Below are positions 16,136 through 24,766 of a DNA stretch of 64,000 bases, one piece after another (the first letter of the stretch is position 1; the number at the start of each line of letters is the position of its first letter). The notes below the pieces were generated by a model. That model was given only the letters and a program-made list of their open reading frames with translations. It searched no databases and was not told where the DNA came from. The position numbers and the translations under genes were made by a program. The DNA comes from Saccharibacillus nicotianae (GTDB taxonomy: Bacteria; Bacillota; Bacilli; Paenibacillales; Paenibacillaceae). The stretch covers positions 2,852,001-2,916,000 of the forward strand of contig NZ_JBHUGF010000010.1 of NCBI RefSeq assembly GCF_042681745.1, written 5' to 3'.

Positions 16136-19066
16136 TCAGCGATCCTCCCCAATCTGTAAAATAATTGTCATCGTCACACCAAGCACTGTCAGAAACACTC
16201 CTAGATCAAATAGCGTAGCTGTAGCTAGTTCTGTTTTGCCCAATAAAGGCAATTCAAAATAACCAAACGATTGACTCAAAAATGGAGCATCAAAGAAAAA
16301 TGAACCGATTCCTGTTGCATACGCAATACTTAATCCGACTGCTGTCACTGTGCGGTAATCGACAGGTAGTATCCGTCTAACCGTTTCTGCATTAAACGCT
16401 AATGCCAGTAGAATCAGCGCTGAAGCGGTCATCAATCCACCGACAAATCCGCCACCTGGATTGTTATGACCTGCAAAGAATAGATATAAAGCAAACGTTA
16501 AAATAATAAATACGATCACTTTGGTACTCGTTTCCAAAATCACATCGTTACTTTTGAATTGGGTCATATTTCGTTGAACCGTTACTGTCTCACGGCGAGT
16601 ACGTCCCACATCTACACGATGCGTCTGTACATCTTTATTACGCAAATAATGAATACGTGCGCCGGTATCATTTCCTTTGACTTGAAGCTGAATTAAAGAA
16701 TAGATACCCAGCGAAGCGATAGCCAGCACCGTAATCTCAAGCATCGTATCAAATCCGCGGAAATCTACCAGAATCACGTTGACGATATTATCGCCACCAC
16801 CTAGATCATGACTACCTTCTACAAAAAAGGTAGCAATAGAATCGAAAGTGCTACTACCACTGGCTGCTAACGCGATAAAGGTCATCACTACACCCACACC
16901 GACCGACACAATAATATTCACCCATCGATACCGTTTGGATACAATTTCGCGTCGTAATTCAGGCATATGATAGAAGCAAAGTAAAAATAAAGATACAGAG
17001 ACTGTTTCTACAATCATCTGTGTCAACGCCAAATCCGGTGCACGAAAAAGAACAAAAAACAAAGTTACCAGATAACCGACAGCTCCGGTCATAATAATCG
17101 CTGTAAGACGTTTACCTGCAAATGGAACAGCAATAGCAGTTGCAACCAGACCAATTAACAATACAATTTCATAAATGCTAATAGATGCTGCTCCTGCTGT
17201 CAGTAACGACATCCCATCTGCTCGCCAGAATACAGTTACCATCAAAATAATCATAAATATAAAAATATAAATTAAATAGTTATGCACAGAACCACTCATA
17301 TATTGATTGGTTAACGCTTTAGAACCTTTTTCGCCCCATTTCAGGGTACTATCATAGAGATGATTCCATGTTAACGTTTGAGGATATTTGCTATAAATCC
17401 CTTTCCAGCGTCCTAACAATACATACATTAGTGTTCCTAACACAATAATGCCTATTGTCATTAACAGCGCTGGTGTAATCCCATGCCAGAATGAAATATG
17501 CACGTCAAAATGTTGCCCCGGTGCGACCAAACTTGGTAATACCGCTCGCATCGTAGGTTCAATAATGCTATAAGACAACACATTCGGGAAAAATCCTAAT
17601 CCTACCACACATAATCCCAAAATAACTGGCGAGATCAACATACCCATCGGCGCTTCATGCGGAGTACCGCCTAATTTGTCCGGTTGAAGTGGGCCTCTGA
17701 ATGTTTTGAACACCAGAATCATACTGTAGACAAATGTAAATACACTGCCGACAAAAGCCAGAATAGGGAATAAGATGCCCCATGTCTCTAAGCGATAGAT
17801 TTCCATATGGCTTAGCTCTACCATCGCTTCTAAAAATAACTCTTTACTCAAAAAGCCATTAAACGGTGGAATACCAGCCATTGCAAATGCACTGACTCCT
17901 GCCACTGTAAATGTAATCGGCATTACATTCATCAATCCACCCAGACGACGCAGATCACGTGTACCTGTCTCATGATCGACAATACCGGCTACCATAAATA
18001 AAGCGCCTTTGAATGTGGCATGATTGATCAGATGGAAAATAGCCGCCATGGTTGCTGTCGTATATAGAAGTGACTCATTGCCATATCCGTAATAAACAGC
18101 AGCCGATCCAGCACCGAACAAAGACATAATTAAACCTAACTGCGAGATGGTTGAATAGGCTAATAATGCTTTGAGATCGGTTTGTTTGACAGCTAATATC
18201 GAACCATAACACATCGTTACAATACCGACTGTCGAGACAATCCAGAACCATTCCGCTTGAACAGCAAAAATAGGACTAAAACGAGCAACAAGATAAATGC
18301 CTGCTTTGACCATCGTCGCTGAATGCAGATAAGCACTGACCGGAGTTGGTGCTTCCATCGCATCCGGTAACCAGATATGGAAAGGAAATTGTGCGGATTT
18401 GGTAAAAGCCCCTAGCAAAATCAATATCATTGCTGGTACAAATAAAGACTGACCTTGTATATCACCTAATACCGCAATCGTTTCACGAATACTAAATGTA
18501 CCTGTCATTGAATGTAGCAATATAAAACCAGCTAACATCGCAAATCCACCAAGTACAGTAATCAACATCGATTTGAGTGCTCCATAACGCGAACGATCTC
18601 GTTCATACCAGAAAGCAATCAATAAAAATGAAGAGATACTGGTCAATTCCCAGAATGTATACAACACGATCATATTATCTGAAAGAACGATTCCAAGCAT
18701 TGCCCCCATAAAGATCATCAGATATAAATAAAATCGATGAATCGCTTCTTTGGCAGGATCAAGGTAAAAAATAGAATATAACACCACTAATGCACCTATA
18801 CCTGTAATCAGTAGCGCAAATAAAAGACTTAACCCATCTACATATACAGTGAAGTTAATTCCTAATGAAGGCACCCAGGGTACACTAATCGACTCACTGG
18901 TATCTGACTGAATCGCAGGTAAGTAACGTAGAAAATTTGCAAATAATAAGGTCGGAATAGCTAAAACGATCCAACCTGTATGTATACGCGGCAATCCTTT
19001 ACGGATCAGAGGCACAAAAATTGCAAATAAAAACGGAATGATAATAGCAGCATGCAATACATACAC
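16136..19066 (-). CDS. mrpA: Mrp antiporter subunit A fused to subunit B
   Basis: A 976-aa NuoL-like subunit. Residues 1 to about 780 are MrpA (DGLSLLFALLITGIGALVVLYSIFYL, SAQFPFHIWLPDAMEAPTPVSAYLHSATMVKAGIYL). The last about 140 (TSTKVIVFIILTFALYLFFAGHNNPGGGFVGGLM ...) are a full MrpB domain, which is a separate gene in B. subtilis. The complex extrudes Na+ or K+ in exchange for protons, giving salt and alkali tolerance. I chose GTG at 19066 (MYVLHAAIII) since GGGGGTG precedes it by 9 nt; a TTG at 19084 would include that site. First gene of the operon. Confidence 0.92.
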   Translation of the reverse strand: MYVLHAAIIIPFLFAIFVPLIRKGLPRIHTGWIVLAIPTLLFANFLRYLPAIQSDTSESISVPWVPSLGINFTVYVDGLSLLFALLITGIGALVVLYSIFYLDPAKEAIHRFYLYLMIFMGAMLGIVLSDNMIVLYTFWELTSISSFLLIAFWYERDRSRYGALKSMLITVLGGFAMLAGFILLHSMTGTFSIRETIAVLGDIQGQSLFVPAMILILLGAFTKSAQFPFHIWLPDAMEAPTPVSAYLHSATMVKAGIYLVARFSPIFAVQAEWFWIVSTVGIVTMCYGSILAVKQTDLKALLAYSTISQLGLIMSLFGAGSAAVYYGYGNESLLYTTATMAAIFHLINHATFKGALFMVAGIVDHETGTRDLRRLGGLMNVMPITFTVAGVSAFAMAGIPPFNGFLSKELFLEAMVELSHMEIYRLETWGILFPILAFVGSVFTFVYSMILVFKTFRGPLQPDKLGGTPHEAPMGMLISPVILGLCVVGLGFFPNVLSYSIIEPTMRAVLPSLVAPGQHFDVHISFWHGITPALLMTIGIIVLGTLMYVLLGRWKGIYSKYPQTLTWNHLYDSTLKWGEKGSKALTNQYMSGSVHNYLIYIFIFMIILMVTVFWRADGMSLLTAGAASISIYEIVLLIGLVATAIAVPFAGKRLTAIIMTGAVGYLVTLFFVLFRAPDLALTQMIVETVSVSLFLLCFYHMPELRREIVSKRYRWVNIIVSVGVGVVMTFIALAASGSSTFDSIATFFVEGSHDLGGGDNIVNVILVDFRGFDTMLEITVLAIASLGIYSLIQLQVKGNDTGARIHYLRNKDVQTHRVDVGRTRRETVTVQRNMTQFKSNDVILETSTKVIVFIILTFALYLFFAGHNNPGGGFVGGLMTASALILLALAFNAETVRRILPVDYRTVTAVGLSIAYATGIGSFFFDAPFLSQSFGYFELPLLGKTELATATLFDLGVFLTVLGVTMTIILQIGEDR

Positions 19067-19229
19067 TCTTGTTGACACCCCCAATTTTTTTATCTATTTA
19101 CTTCTTGTATTCTTCTAATGAATGTATACAAAAAGCCCTTTACCTTTATAGTACCCAAAAACAGCATCTCTTGCCCGTAATTTCATCATTTTAGGCTAAA
19201 TTAGGTCAAAATAACCCAAAAAACAGCAA

Positions 19230-19256
19230 AAAGGAGCCTTGTTGACAGGCTCCTCC
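19230..19256 (-). terminator. Terminator of the small membrane-protein gene
   Basis: AGGAGCCT-tgttgac-AGGCTCCT; on the minus strand it is followed by TTTTTGCTGTTTTTT. The mrpA promoter must lie between here and 19067. Confidence 0.85.
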
Positions 19257-19302
19257 GTTTTACATACCTTATAATGTTAATTACGAATCCAATCGCATAT
19301 GT

Positions 19303-19470
19303 TTATGAGAACATAGGGAAAATATACTTCACTAAGAACCATAACACAATTGCCAAAATAATAATATAAGCAGCATATTTAATAAAAGTAGAAGCGACCA
19401 TACTTGAGTCTGATTTACGTTCTACACGTACCTCTTTTTTATCTACATCTACATTGCGATTTTCGTCCAT
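19303..19470 (-). CDS. Small single-pass membrane protein, unknown function
   Basis: A 55-aa protein: charged N-terminus (MDENRNVDVDKKEVRVERK), then one membrane segment (YAAYIIILAIVLWFLVKYIFP). The start at 19470 is preceded by AAAGGAG with an 11-nt gap; a longer reading to 19569 has no site. It has its own terminator and is not part of the Mrp operon. I recognise no named family. Confidence 0.7.
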   Translation of the reverse strand: MDENRNVDVDKKEVRVERKSDSSMVASTFIKYAAYIIILAIVLWFLVKYIFPMFS

Positions 19471-19614
19471 TGTCCGTAATCTCCTTTGAGCGTCCTTTGC
19501 GGTACGCTTTATCATCTTGTGAGGATTATTACACTGAAATGTGATCGATGAATCGCTATTGATTTGCACTCTTTAAAATTTTAGGCAACTGAATATACGA
19601 CCTCTAATAAAGGA

Positions 19615-20571
19615 TTACTCATACTGAGCTAATATCTTTTTGACATATCGCTGATATTCGGTACGCAAAAGCGGTGGCGAAACAATTTCAATATGTTGAC
19701 CGAAGCCCAAAAAGTACTCCACCAAAAAAGAGATCTCAGTTTCACCAAACGTTCCTACAATATAATGCTCCTTATTTTCTGCCTCATTATCTGTATCTAC
19801 CTGTTGCAAAGACATATTGGAATACCTTTTTTTATAAAAATGTTCGATACCCTCTTGATCCACTTTGACCTGAAAAGATAGCGGACGTTGTACATCAAAT
19901 TGTTGCGTTGTTAACGTATGAATCTGCTCGGCTGTCCACTCGGTACCCTGCTGATCGGTGATATGTAACTCCTCTATATAATCACAACGAAAATTGCGAA
20001 ATTCGTGTTTGTTTCGATCCCAACTCAAACAATACCAGTATCCATCCCATATCGATAAGCGCAGTGGTTGTATGATCCGTCGATCTTGATGATACCGATT
20101 GTACATAATTTCGATCACCTGTCTGCCAACAATTGCAGTAAATAGTTCTACAATCCAGGGTACTTCTTGTTGCTGTTCTACACCGATCCATTGAATCCAT
20201 TGCTCGGCTTGCGCCATTTGTTCTTTGTGCTTATCAGGTAATGTTGCTAACAATTTAGTTTTGATCTCTTGATAGTTATGTTGAAAAGGTGTTTTTACTA
20301 AACCTTTTAATAATTGTAATGAAAAGAAAATCGAGTGTAATTCATTCGTATTAAAATAAATCGGCGGCAATAATGAGTTCGTTAATACACGATAACCACC
20401 ATGACTTCCTTTTTCTGAATACAGTGGAACTCCTAATTCTTCTAACGAAGCGATATCCCGTAAAGCAGTACTTCTAGAAATCGCAAAAGTTTCAATAAGA
20501 TCGCTCAGGTTAAAATGCTTTTTGGTATTAATATAGATCATCTGCTGAATCAGACGTTCATTTTTGTTCAT
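19615..20571 (-). CDS. HTH/WYL-domain transcriptional regulator
   Basis: A 318-aa regulator: N-terminal DeoR-like winged helix (MNKNERLIQQMIYINTKKHFNLSDLIETFAISRSTALRDIASLEELGVPLYSEKGSHGGYRV) and a WYL domain (IIQPLRLSIWDGYWYCLSWDRNKHEFRNFRCDYIEEL), with a WCX-like C-terminus. The start at 20571 follows AAGGAG by 8 nt. It is divergent from the VOC gene. A perfect 10-bp inverted repeat between them is the likely operator, so it probably represses both itself and that neighbour. The ligand is unknown. Confidence 0.88.
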   Translation of the reverse strand: MNKNERLIQQMIYINTKKHFNLSDLIETFAISRSTALRDIASLEELGVPLYSEKGSHGGYRVLTNSLLPPIYFNTNELHSIFFSLQLLKGLVKTPFQHNYQEIKTKLLATLPDKHKEQMAQAEQWIQWIGVEQQQEVPWIVELFTAIVGRQVIEIMYNRYHQDRRIIQPLRLSIWDGYWYCLSWDRNKHEFRNFRCDYIEELHITDQQGTEWTAEQIHTLTTQQFDVQRPLSFQVKVDQEGIEHFYKKRYSNMSLQQVDTDNEAENKEHYIVGTFGETEISFLVEYFLGFGQHIEIVSPPLLRTEYQRYVKKILAQYE

Positions 20572-20598
20572 ATCGTACTCCTTGATTTTACTTTTTTT

Positions 20599-20623
20599 AA
20601 TAGTGTCATGATTTGACACTATT
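20599..20623. promoter_or_regulatory. Operator palindrome between WYL regulator and VOC gene
   Basis: AATAGTGTCA, 5 nt, TGACACTATT: perfect 10-bp arms. A TTGACA -35-like hexamer for the + strand gene lies within the right arm (20613-20618), so a bound regulator would block RNA polymerase. Confidence 0.75.
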
Positions 20624-20664
20624 CTACCATACAATAAAAGTATTCAATCAAAGGAGTGATATAT

Positions 20665-21102
20665 ATGTCTCATTTAAACCTAAGTACTTTTTTATCTCTA
20701 CATGGTCAAGCTAAAGAAGCAATCTCTTTTTACCAGACTCATCTTCAAGCACAACTTGTTTTTTGTATTACCAATCAAGAGATTACAGAACGATTAGACC
20801 CCACCTATACGTATCCAGCAAATGAAAAAGATTGGATCGCTCATTCTGTGTTAAATATCGGTAATAGTCAATTAATGATTGCCGATGAATTAATGAGCGA
20901 TGCTTCTGAATTGGTCAAAGGAACTAATTTTTCTTTATGTATTACATCATCGCAAGCCGAAATTACAACCTTGTACCATCTACTTTTAGAACATACTCAG
21001 ACGCGTACAATCGTTCCACTTGCTCCTAATTTATTTTCTAAAGCGTATGCGATTGTAGAAGATCCGTATGGAGTAGTGATTCAGTTAGTGACCGAAAAAT
21101 AA
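20665..21102 (+). CDS. VOC-family (PhnB/glyoxalase-like) protein
   Basis: A 145-aa protein of the vicinal-oxygen-chelate fold, PhnB-like: FLSLHGQAKEAISFYQTHLQAQLVF at the N-terminus, VLNIGNSQLMIAD in the middle, and AYAIVEDPYGVVIQLVTEK at the end. Proteins of this type bind small molecules or antibiotics or act as dioxygenases; no specific substrate can be read. ATG at 20665 has AAAGGAG 7-8 nt upstream. It is divergent from, and probably controlled by, the WYL regulator. Confidence 0.82.
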   Translation: MSHLNLSTFLSLHGQAKEAISFYQTHLQAQLVFCITNQEITERLDPTYTYPANEKDWIAHSVLNIGNSQLMIADELMSDASELVKGTNFSLCITSSQAEITTLYHLLLEHTQTRTIVPLAPNLFSKAYAIVEDPYGVVIQLVTEK

Positions 21103-21136
21103 ACACATCTGCACGATAATTATCCAACTGTAAATA

Positions 21137-21175
21137 AGCAAAAAGACCTTAGCTATAGCGATAAGGTCTTTTTGC
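21137..21175. terminator. Bidirectional terminator
   Basis: AGCAAAAAGACCTTA ... TAAGGTCTTTTTGCT, a 15-bp stem between the convergent VOC and response-regulator genes. Confidence 0.85.
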
Positions 21176-21247
21176 TGATGAAATTGATTTATTTTATAAA
21201 AAGTATATCTGTCGTGTAGGTTCATCAACATAGGTATACATGATGGT

Positions 21248-22558
21248 TTACGATTGTTCTACAGTATCACGGCGATATTGATTCGGTGATACACCGATCA
21301 TTTTTTTAAAAGCTGTACTGAAATAATGTTGCGAATCGTAGCCGACTTGAAGCGCAATATCGAGAATCGATAGCTCGGTTTCTTTCAGCAAATGAACCGC
21401 TTTTTGAATCCGAATCTGCACTAATACATGAATAAAAGAATGCCCTAGCTCTCGTTTCATCAAGCGACTCAGATAGGTTGAAGAGACTTGCAACACATCT
21501 GCTAACTTTTCCAATGTTAATTCGGGATTATGGTAATGGGTCTGAATGTAATCACGCGCTCGTCTTACCAGTGGAGATACTCTCGATTGCCCGTCTAATT
21601 GCAATTTGGCTTGTCGATAAGTAGCTGTCATGACTTGACTGTAATCTACATCTTGTTCTGAAAGTAGAGAATGATCGGCACGTATAACGGTATTGTTGTG
21701 CTCTTCATCTATGCTATCCGCTGATTGCAGATGTACTTGCACATGTAGACCTATACAATCTTTGACAGCGCTCATCATTTCATCTGCTTGTTGTTCATTA
21801 TCATGAATAGAAGAAACAGTGAAATGATCTGGTGGATACCATGCACAAATGACTAACAACCCTGATGATTCTCTACAAATAACAAGTGGAGCTGGTTGTA
21901 ACAACTCGGCGGCAATATTACCTATCGCGAACAACATTAATTGCTTATCTTGTTCTTTGAGCATCGGTCTTCCTTCCGCATGACCTGACCAGCGGATTAA
22001 TGCTAATGTGGACGGTAAGCACACCGGTAAATGCAAAAAGGCTAATTGTTGCTTAATCTCTTCATGACTCAGTCTGCCACTCAACCAATCCAGACAAAAT
22101 TGTTCTTGTAACAATGATGTGTTCTTCTGAATCTGATCTGTTGCTAACTTTAAATACTGCTCTTGATGCAGTGTTCCGTTCATTTCAGTGCGAATATGGT
22201 GCAACGCATCATACAGGTGAAGCGGATCGACAGGCTTGAGAATATAATCTTTTACCCCTAATCGAATCGCTTCTTGTGCATATTTGAATTCATCATGTCC
22301 AGTAATAATCACAAAGCGACAATGAGGACGCTCGGTACGCAGTCGCTTCATTAAAGAAATCCCATCCAAAAAAGGCATATTCATATCGACCAACAAAATA
22401 TCAATCTGTTGTTCCAGTGCAATCTCTAATGCTTCTTCCCCATCTTCTGCTTCTGCGGTAACGATCATCCCCAGACTATCCCAGTCAACGCAATCTCGAA
22501 TTCCTTCACGAATAATCGGCTCATCATCAGCGATTAATACGTTATATACCGCACTCAT
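21248..22558 (-). CDS. YesN-type response regulator (receiver plus AraC HTH)
   Basis: A 436-aa two-component regulator. Receiver domain (1-120): acidic pair D11-D12, phosphoacceptor D58 (ILLVDMNMPFLDG) and the switch lysine in YILKPVDP. A variable linker follows, then a C-terminal AraC HTH pair (LEKLADVLQVSSTYLSRLMKRELGHSFIHVLVQIRIQKA ... ILDIALQVGYDSQHYFSTAFKKMIGVSPNQYR). ATG at 22558 follows AAAGGAG. Its partner kinase gene is upstream, separated by 336 bp of repeat DNA. It probably activates a sugar transport operon. Confidence 0.92.
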   Translation of the reverse strand: MSAVYNVLIADDEPIIREGIRDCVDWDSLGMIVTAEAEDGEEALEIALEQQIDILLVDMNMPFLDGISLMKRLRTERPHCRFVIITGHDEFKYAQEAIRLGVKDYILKPVDPLHLYDALHHIRTEMNGTLHQEQYLKLATDQIQKNTSLLQEQFCLDWLSGRLSHEEIKQQLAFLHLPVCLPSTLALIRWSGHAEGRPMLKEQDKQLMLFAIGNIAAELLQPAPLVICRESSGLLVICAWYPPDHFTVSSIHDNEQQADEMMSAVKDCIGLHVQVHLQSADSIDEEHNNTVIRADHSLLSEQDVDYSQVMTATYRQAKLQLDGQSRVSPLVRRARDYIQTHYHNPELTLEKLADVLQVSSTYLSRLMKRELGHSFIHVLVQIRIQKAVHLLKETELSILDIALQVGYDSQHYFSTAFKKMIGVSPNQYRRDTVEQS

Positions 22559-22582
22559 TGATATTCGTCTCCTTTACGATCT

Positions 22583-22929
22583 GGTTTTGCAAAAATCATT
22601 TTCTCATTGAACTTGGTCGCGCTTATATTGCCAAGCGCTTATCGTAAGATATTTTGCTTTGCAAAAATCATTGTTTCATTTCACTTGGTCGCGCTTATGG
22701 TGCCAAGCGCTTATCGTAAGATATTTTGCTTTGCAAAAATCATTGTTTCATTTCACTTGGTCGCGCTTATGGTGCCAAGCGCTTATCGTAAGATATTTTG
22801 CTTTGCAAAAATCATTTCTTCATTTCACTTGGTCGCGCTTATATTGCCAAGCGCTTATCGTAAGATATTTTGCTTTGCAAAAATCATTTCTTTATTACAC
22901 TTGGTCGCGCTTATGGTGCCAAGCGCTTG
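22583..22929. repeat. Array of five 72-bp tandem repeats
   Basis: The anchor ACTTGGTCGCGCTTAT recurs at 22611, 22683, 22755, 22827 and 22899, exactly 72 bp apart. Units are nearly identical, with an ATATTG/ATGGTG alternation after the anchor. Each can fold into GCGCTT-8 nt-AAGCGC and a TTTTGC/GCAAAA hairpin. The array fills the whole kinase-regulator gap and its last unit encodes the kinase C-terminus and stop. A degenerate single copy lies at 32466. Confidence 0.9.
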
Positions 22930-24766
22930 GCATATTCCATAACAATGGTTGGGTGACTTGGATTGTTGTCCCGCCTTCTGGGCGCGGGTGAATACTTACG
23001 CCGTAGCTTGTGCCATAGGCTAGATGGATACGGGCTTGGATATTGAGTAGACCATAGCTGCCTGTTGGTTCAGGGCCTTGTTGTCCGATCCATTCGAGCG
23101 GTTCGGCTAGTTGGTGTTGGATTTGAATCAATCGTTCTTCACTAAATCCTGCGCCATCATCGCTTATGGTATACACTAATTTGTCATCTTGTTGTTCTGC
23201 TGCAATATGGATAATACCAGGTCCGCGTCTTGCTTTGATTCCATGATAGATTGCATTTTCTACAGTCGGTTGTAATAGCAATTTCATCACGTATACGTTG
23301 CGGACAGATTCTTCTACAGCGATATCGTATTGTAGTCGATCCCGATAACGTGTTTTCTGAATTTGCAAATAACTGACGATATGCTGTTCTTCTTCTGCAA
23401 GAGTGATCATATCACTACCACGACTTAGCCCAATACGGAAAAGTTTGGATAGAGCATCGACCATACTGGATACATCGTCTGCTCCTTTTTTCTGAGCCAT
23501 CCAATGAATGGTATCCAGTGTATTGTATAGAAAATGCGGGCGAATATGAGCTTGTAGACTACGTAATTCAGCTTCTCGTTTTTGCTGTTCTTTTTGCTGG
23601 TTTAGCGAGATCAGATTACGAATTTCATTCATCATGCGATTGAAGCTACGACCCAACATCCCTACTTCATCCCGTCTATTGCTAATATAACGAGAAGTCA
23701 TATCTCCTGATTCTGCTTTTTGCATCAACGAAGATAGTCGGTAGATCGGTCTAGAAATCGAATTGGCTAATCCATACGAAGCCGTCAGCCCTGTGAAGCA
23801 GACACAGAAAAGAAAAATAACGATATAAAAGCGAATCGTACGTGCTTCCGCTACAGATTCACTAAATTGAAAAACACCGACTGTTTTCCAGCCTGTATAT
23901 GATGATGTTCGATAAATAAATTGCAATTGCTGCCCTTGAATCTCTTCGGTAAATACATTCTCCGATTGCCGTAACGAAGCCGTCAATTTGGCAGGAATAC
24001 TTTGCATAAATGTATCGGATGGTGCGTAAATGACATGCCCCGTAGGATCGGTTACCATCAGATACCCCGTTTTGCCCAGTGTGACATCTTTGGCTGCTTG
24101 AGCGATAACTCGTAATTTGAGATCGATCAAAATCACACCTTTGACCTCACCTGTTGTCGGATCATTGATCGACCGCACCACAGTGACTACTTCATCTTCG
24201 CCGTAATTCGCATGACTGGTAATATTACGACCGGATGGATGTCCTATAATCGTAAAAATACCTTTTTGCTTGATCGCTTGTTGATACCAATCTTCTTTGG
24301 TTAGACTTTGATTGTACCTTGCATACAGTTCATTACTGATATAATCGCCTTTGGTATTGACGATTAGAATCCCTGCAATCTCCGAATACACCGTTGTAAA
24401 TCCTTGCAAAAACTGCCGAATCTGATAAGTCGATGTATCCGAAGCATCATTTTTGTTTAACGATTGACCGGCTAGAAATTGATCTACATTACGATCAAAA
24501 CTAATTAAATACGTGATACTTTGCATATTTTCCATATACGTATCTAGCGTTTGGTTGACCTTGCTAATTAATTGCATCGTATTCGCAGTCACCTGACGCT
24601 CAATAATCTGATTGGATGTCCAATTCACCATAATTCCCAGTAAAATCGCAGGCAAAATACCGACCATCAAAAACAAAACAATCAATTGATGGCGTAAAGG
24701 TAAATTTTCAGGATGCCAGTACCGCCAATCTTTTTGTAAAGAGCGGCGTATCCATTTATTTCGCAT
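22895..24766 (-). CDS. YesM-type sensor histidine kinase
   Basis: A 623-aa membrane kinase: first membrane segment about residues 26-48, an extracytoplasmic dCache-like region (to about 305), second segment about 312-335, a HAMP linker, then the His_kinase motif LQAHIRPHFLYNTLDTIHW with phosphorylated His near residue 411, and an ATPase domain (LLLQPTVENAIYHGIK, ISDDGAGF). ATG at 24766 overlaps the end of the binding-protein gene (TATTATGCGAAATAA), so the two are translationally coupled. Its last eight residues (WHHKRDQV) and stop codon are encoded by the first 72-bp repeat. Confidence 0.9.
   Translation of the reverse strand: MRNKWIRRSLQKDWRYWHPENLPLRHQLIVLFLMVGILPAILLGIMVNWTSNQIIERQVTANTMQLISKVNQTLDTYMENMQSITYLISFDRNVDQFLAGQSLNKNDASDTSTYQIRQFLQGFTTVYSEIAGILIVNTKGDYISNELYARYNQSLTKEDWYQQAIKQKGIFTIIGHPSGRNITSHANYGEDEVVTVVRSINDPTTGEVKGVILIDLKLRVIAQAAKDVTLGKTGYLMVTDPTGHVIYAPSDTFMQSIPAKLTASLRQSENVFTEEIQGQQLQFIYRTSSYTGWKTVGVFQFSESVAEARTIRFYIVIFLFCVCFTGLTASYGLANSISRPIYRLSSLMQKAESGDMTSRYISNRRDEVGMLGRSFNRMMNEIRNLISLNQQKEQQKREAELRSLQAHIRPHFLYNTLDTIHWMAQKKGADDVSSMVDALSKLFRIGLSRGSDMITLAEEEQHIVSYLQIQKTRYRDRLQYDIAVEESVRNVYVMKLLLQPTVENAIYHGIKARRGPGIIHIAAEQQDDKLVYTISDDGAGFSEERLIQIQHQLAEPLEWIGQQGPEPTGSYGLLNIQARIHLAYGTSYGVSIHPRPEGGTTIQVTQPLLWNMPSAWHHKRDQV

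Noticed and set aside
19067..19084. Upstream TTG start for mrpA
   Set aside because: It would place the only good ribosome site (GGGGGTG) inside the gene. The GTG at 19066 gives the family N-terminus.
22583..22929. Possible CRISPR array
   Set aside because: Units are contiguous 72-bp near-identical repeats with no unique spacers and no cas genes nearby.
22607..22991. Two open + strand frames of about 110 residues with repeated FHLVALMVPSAYRKIF or HFTWSRLWCQALIV units
   Set aside because: They arise because the 72-bp repeat is a multiple of three and free of stops on this strand. There is no ribosome site, and they overlap the kinase end.
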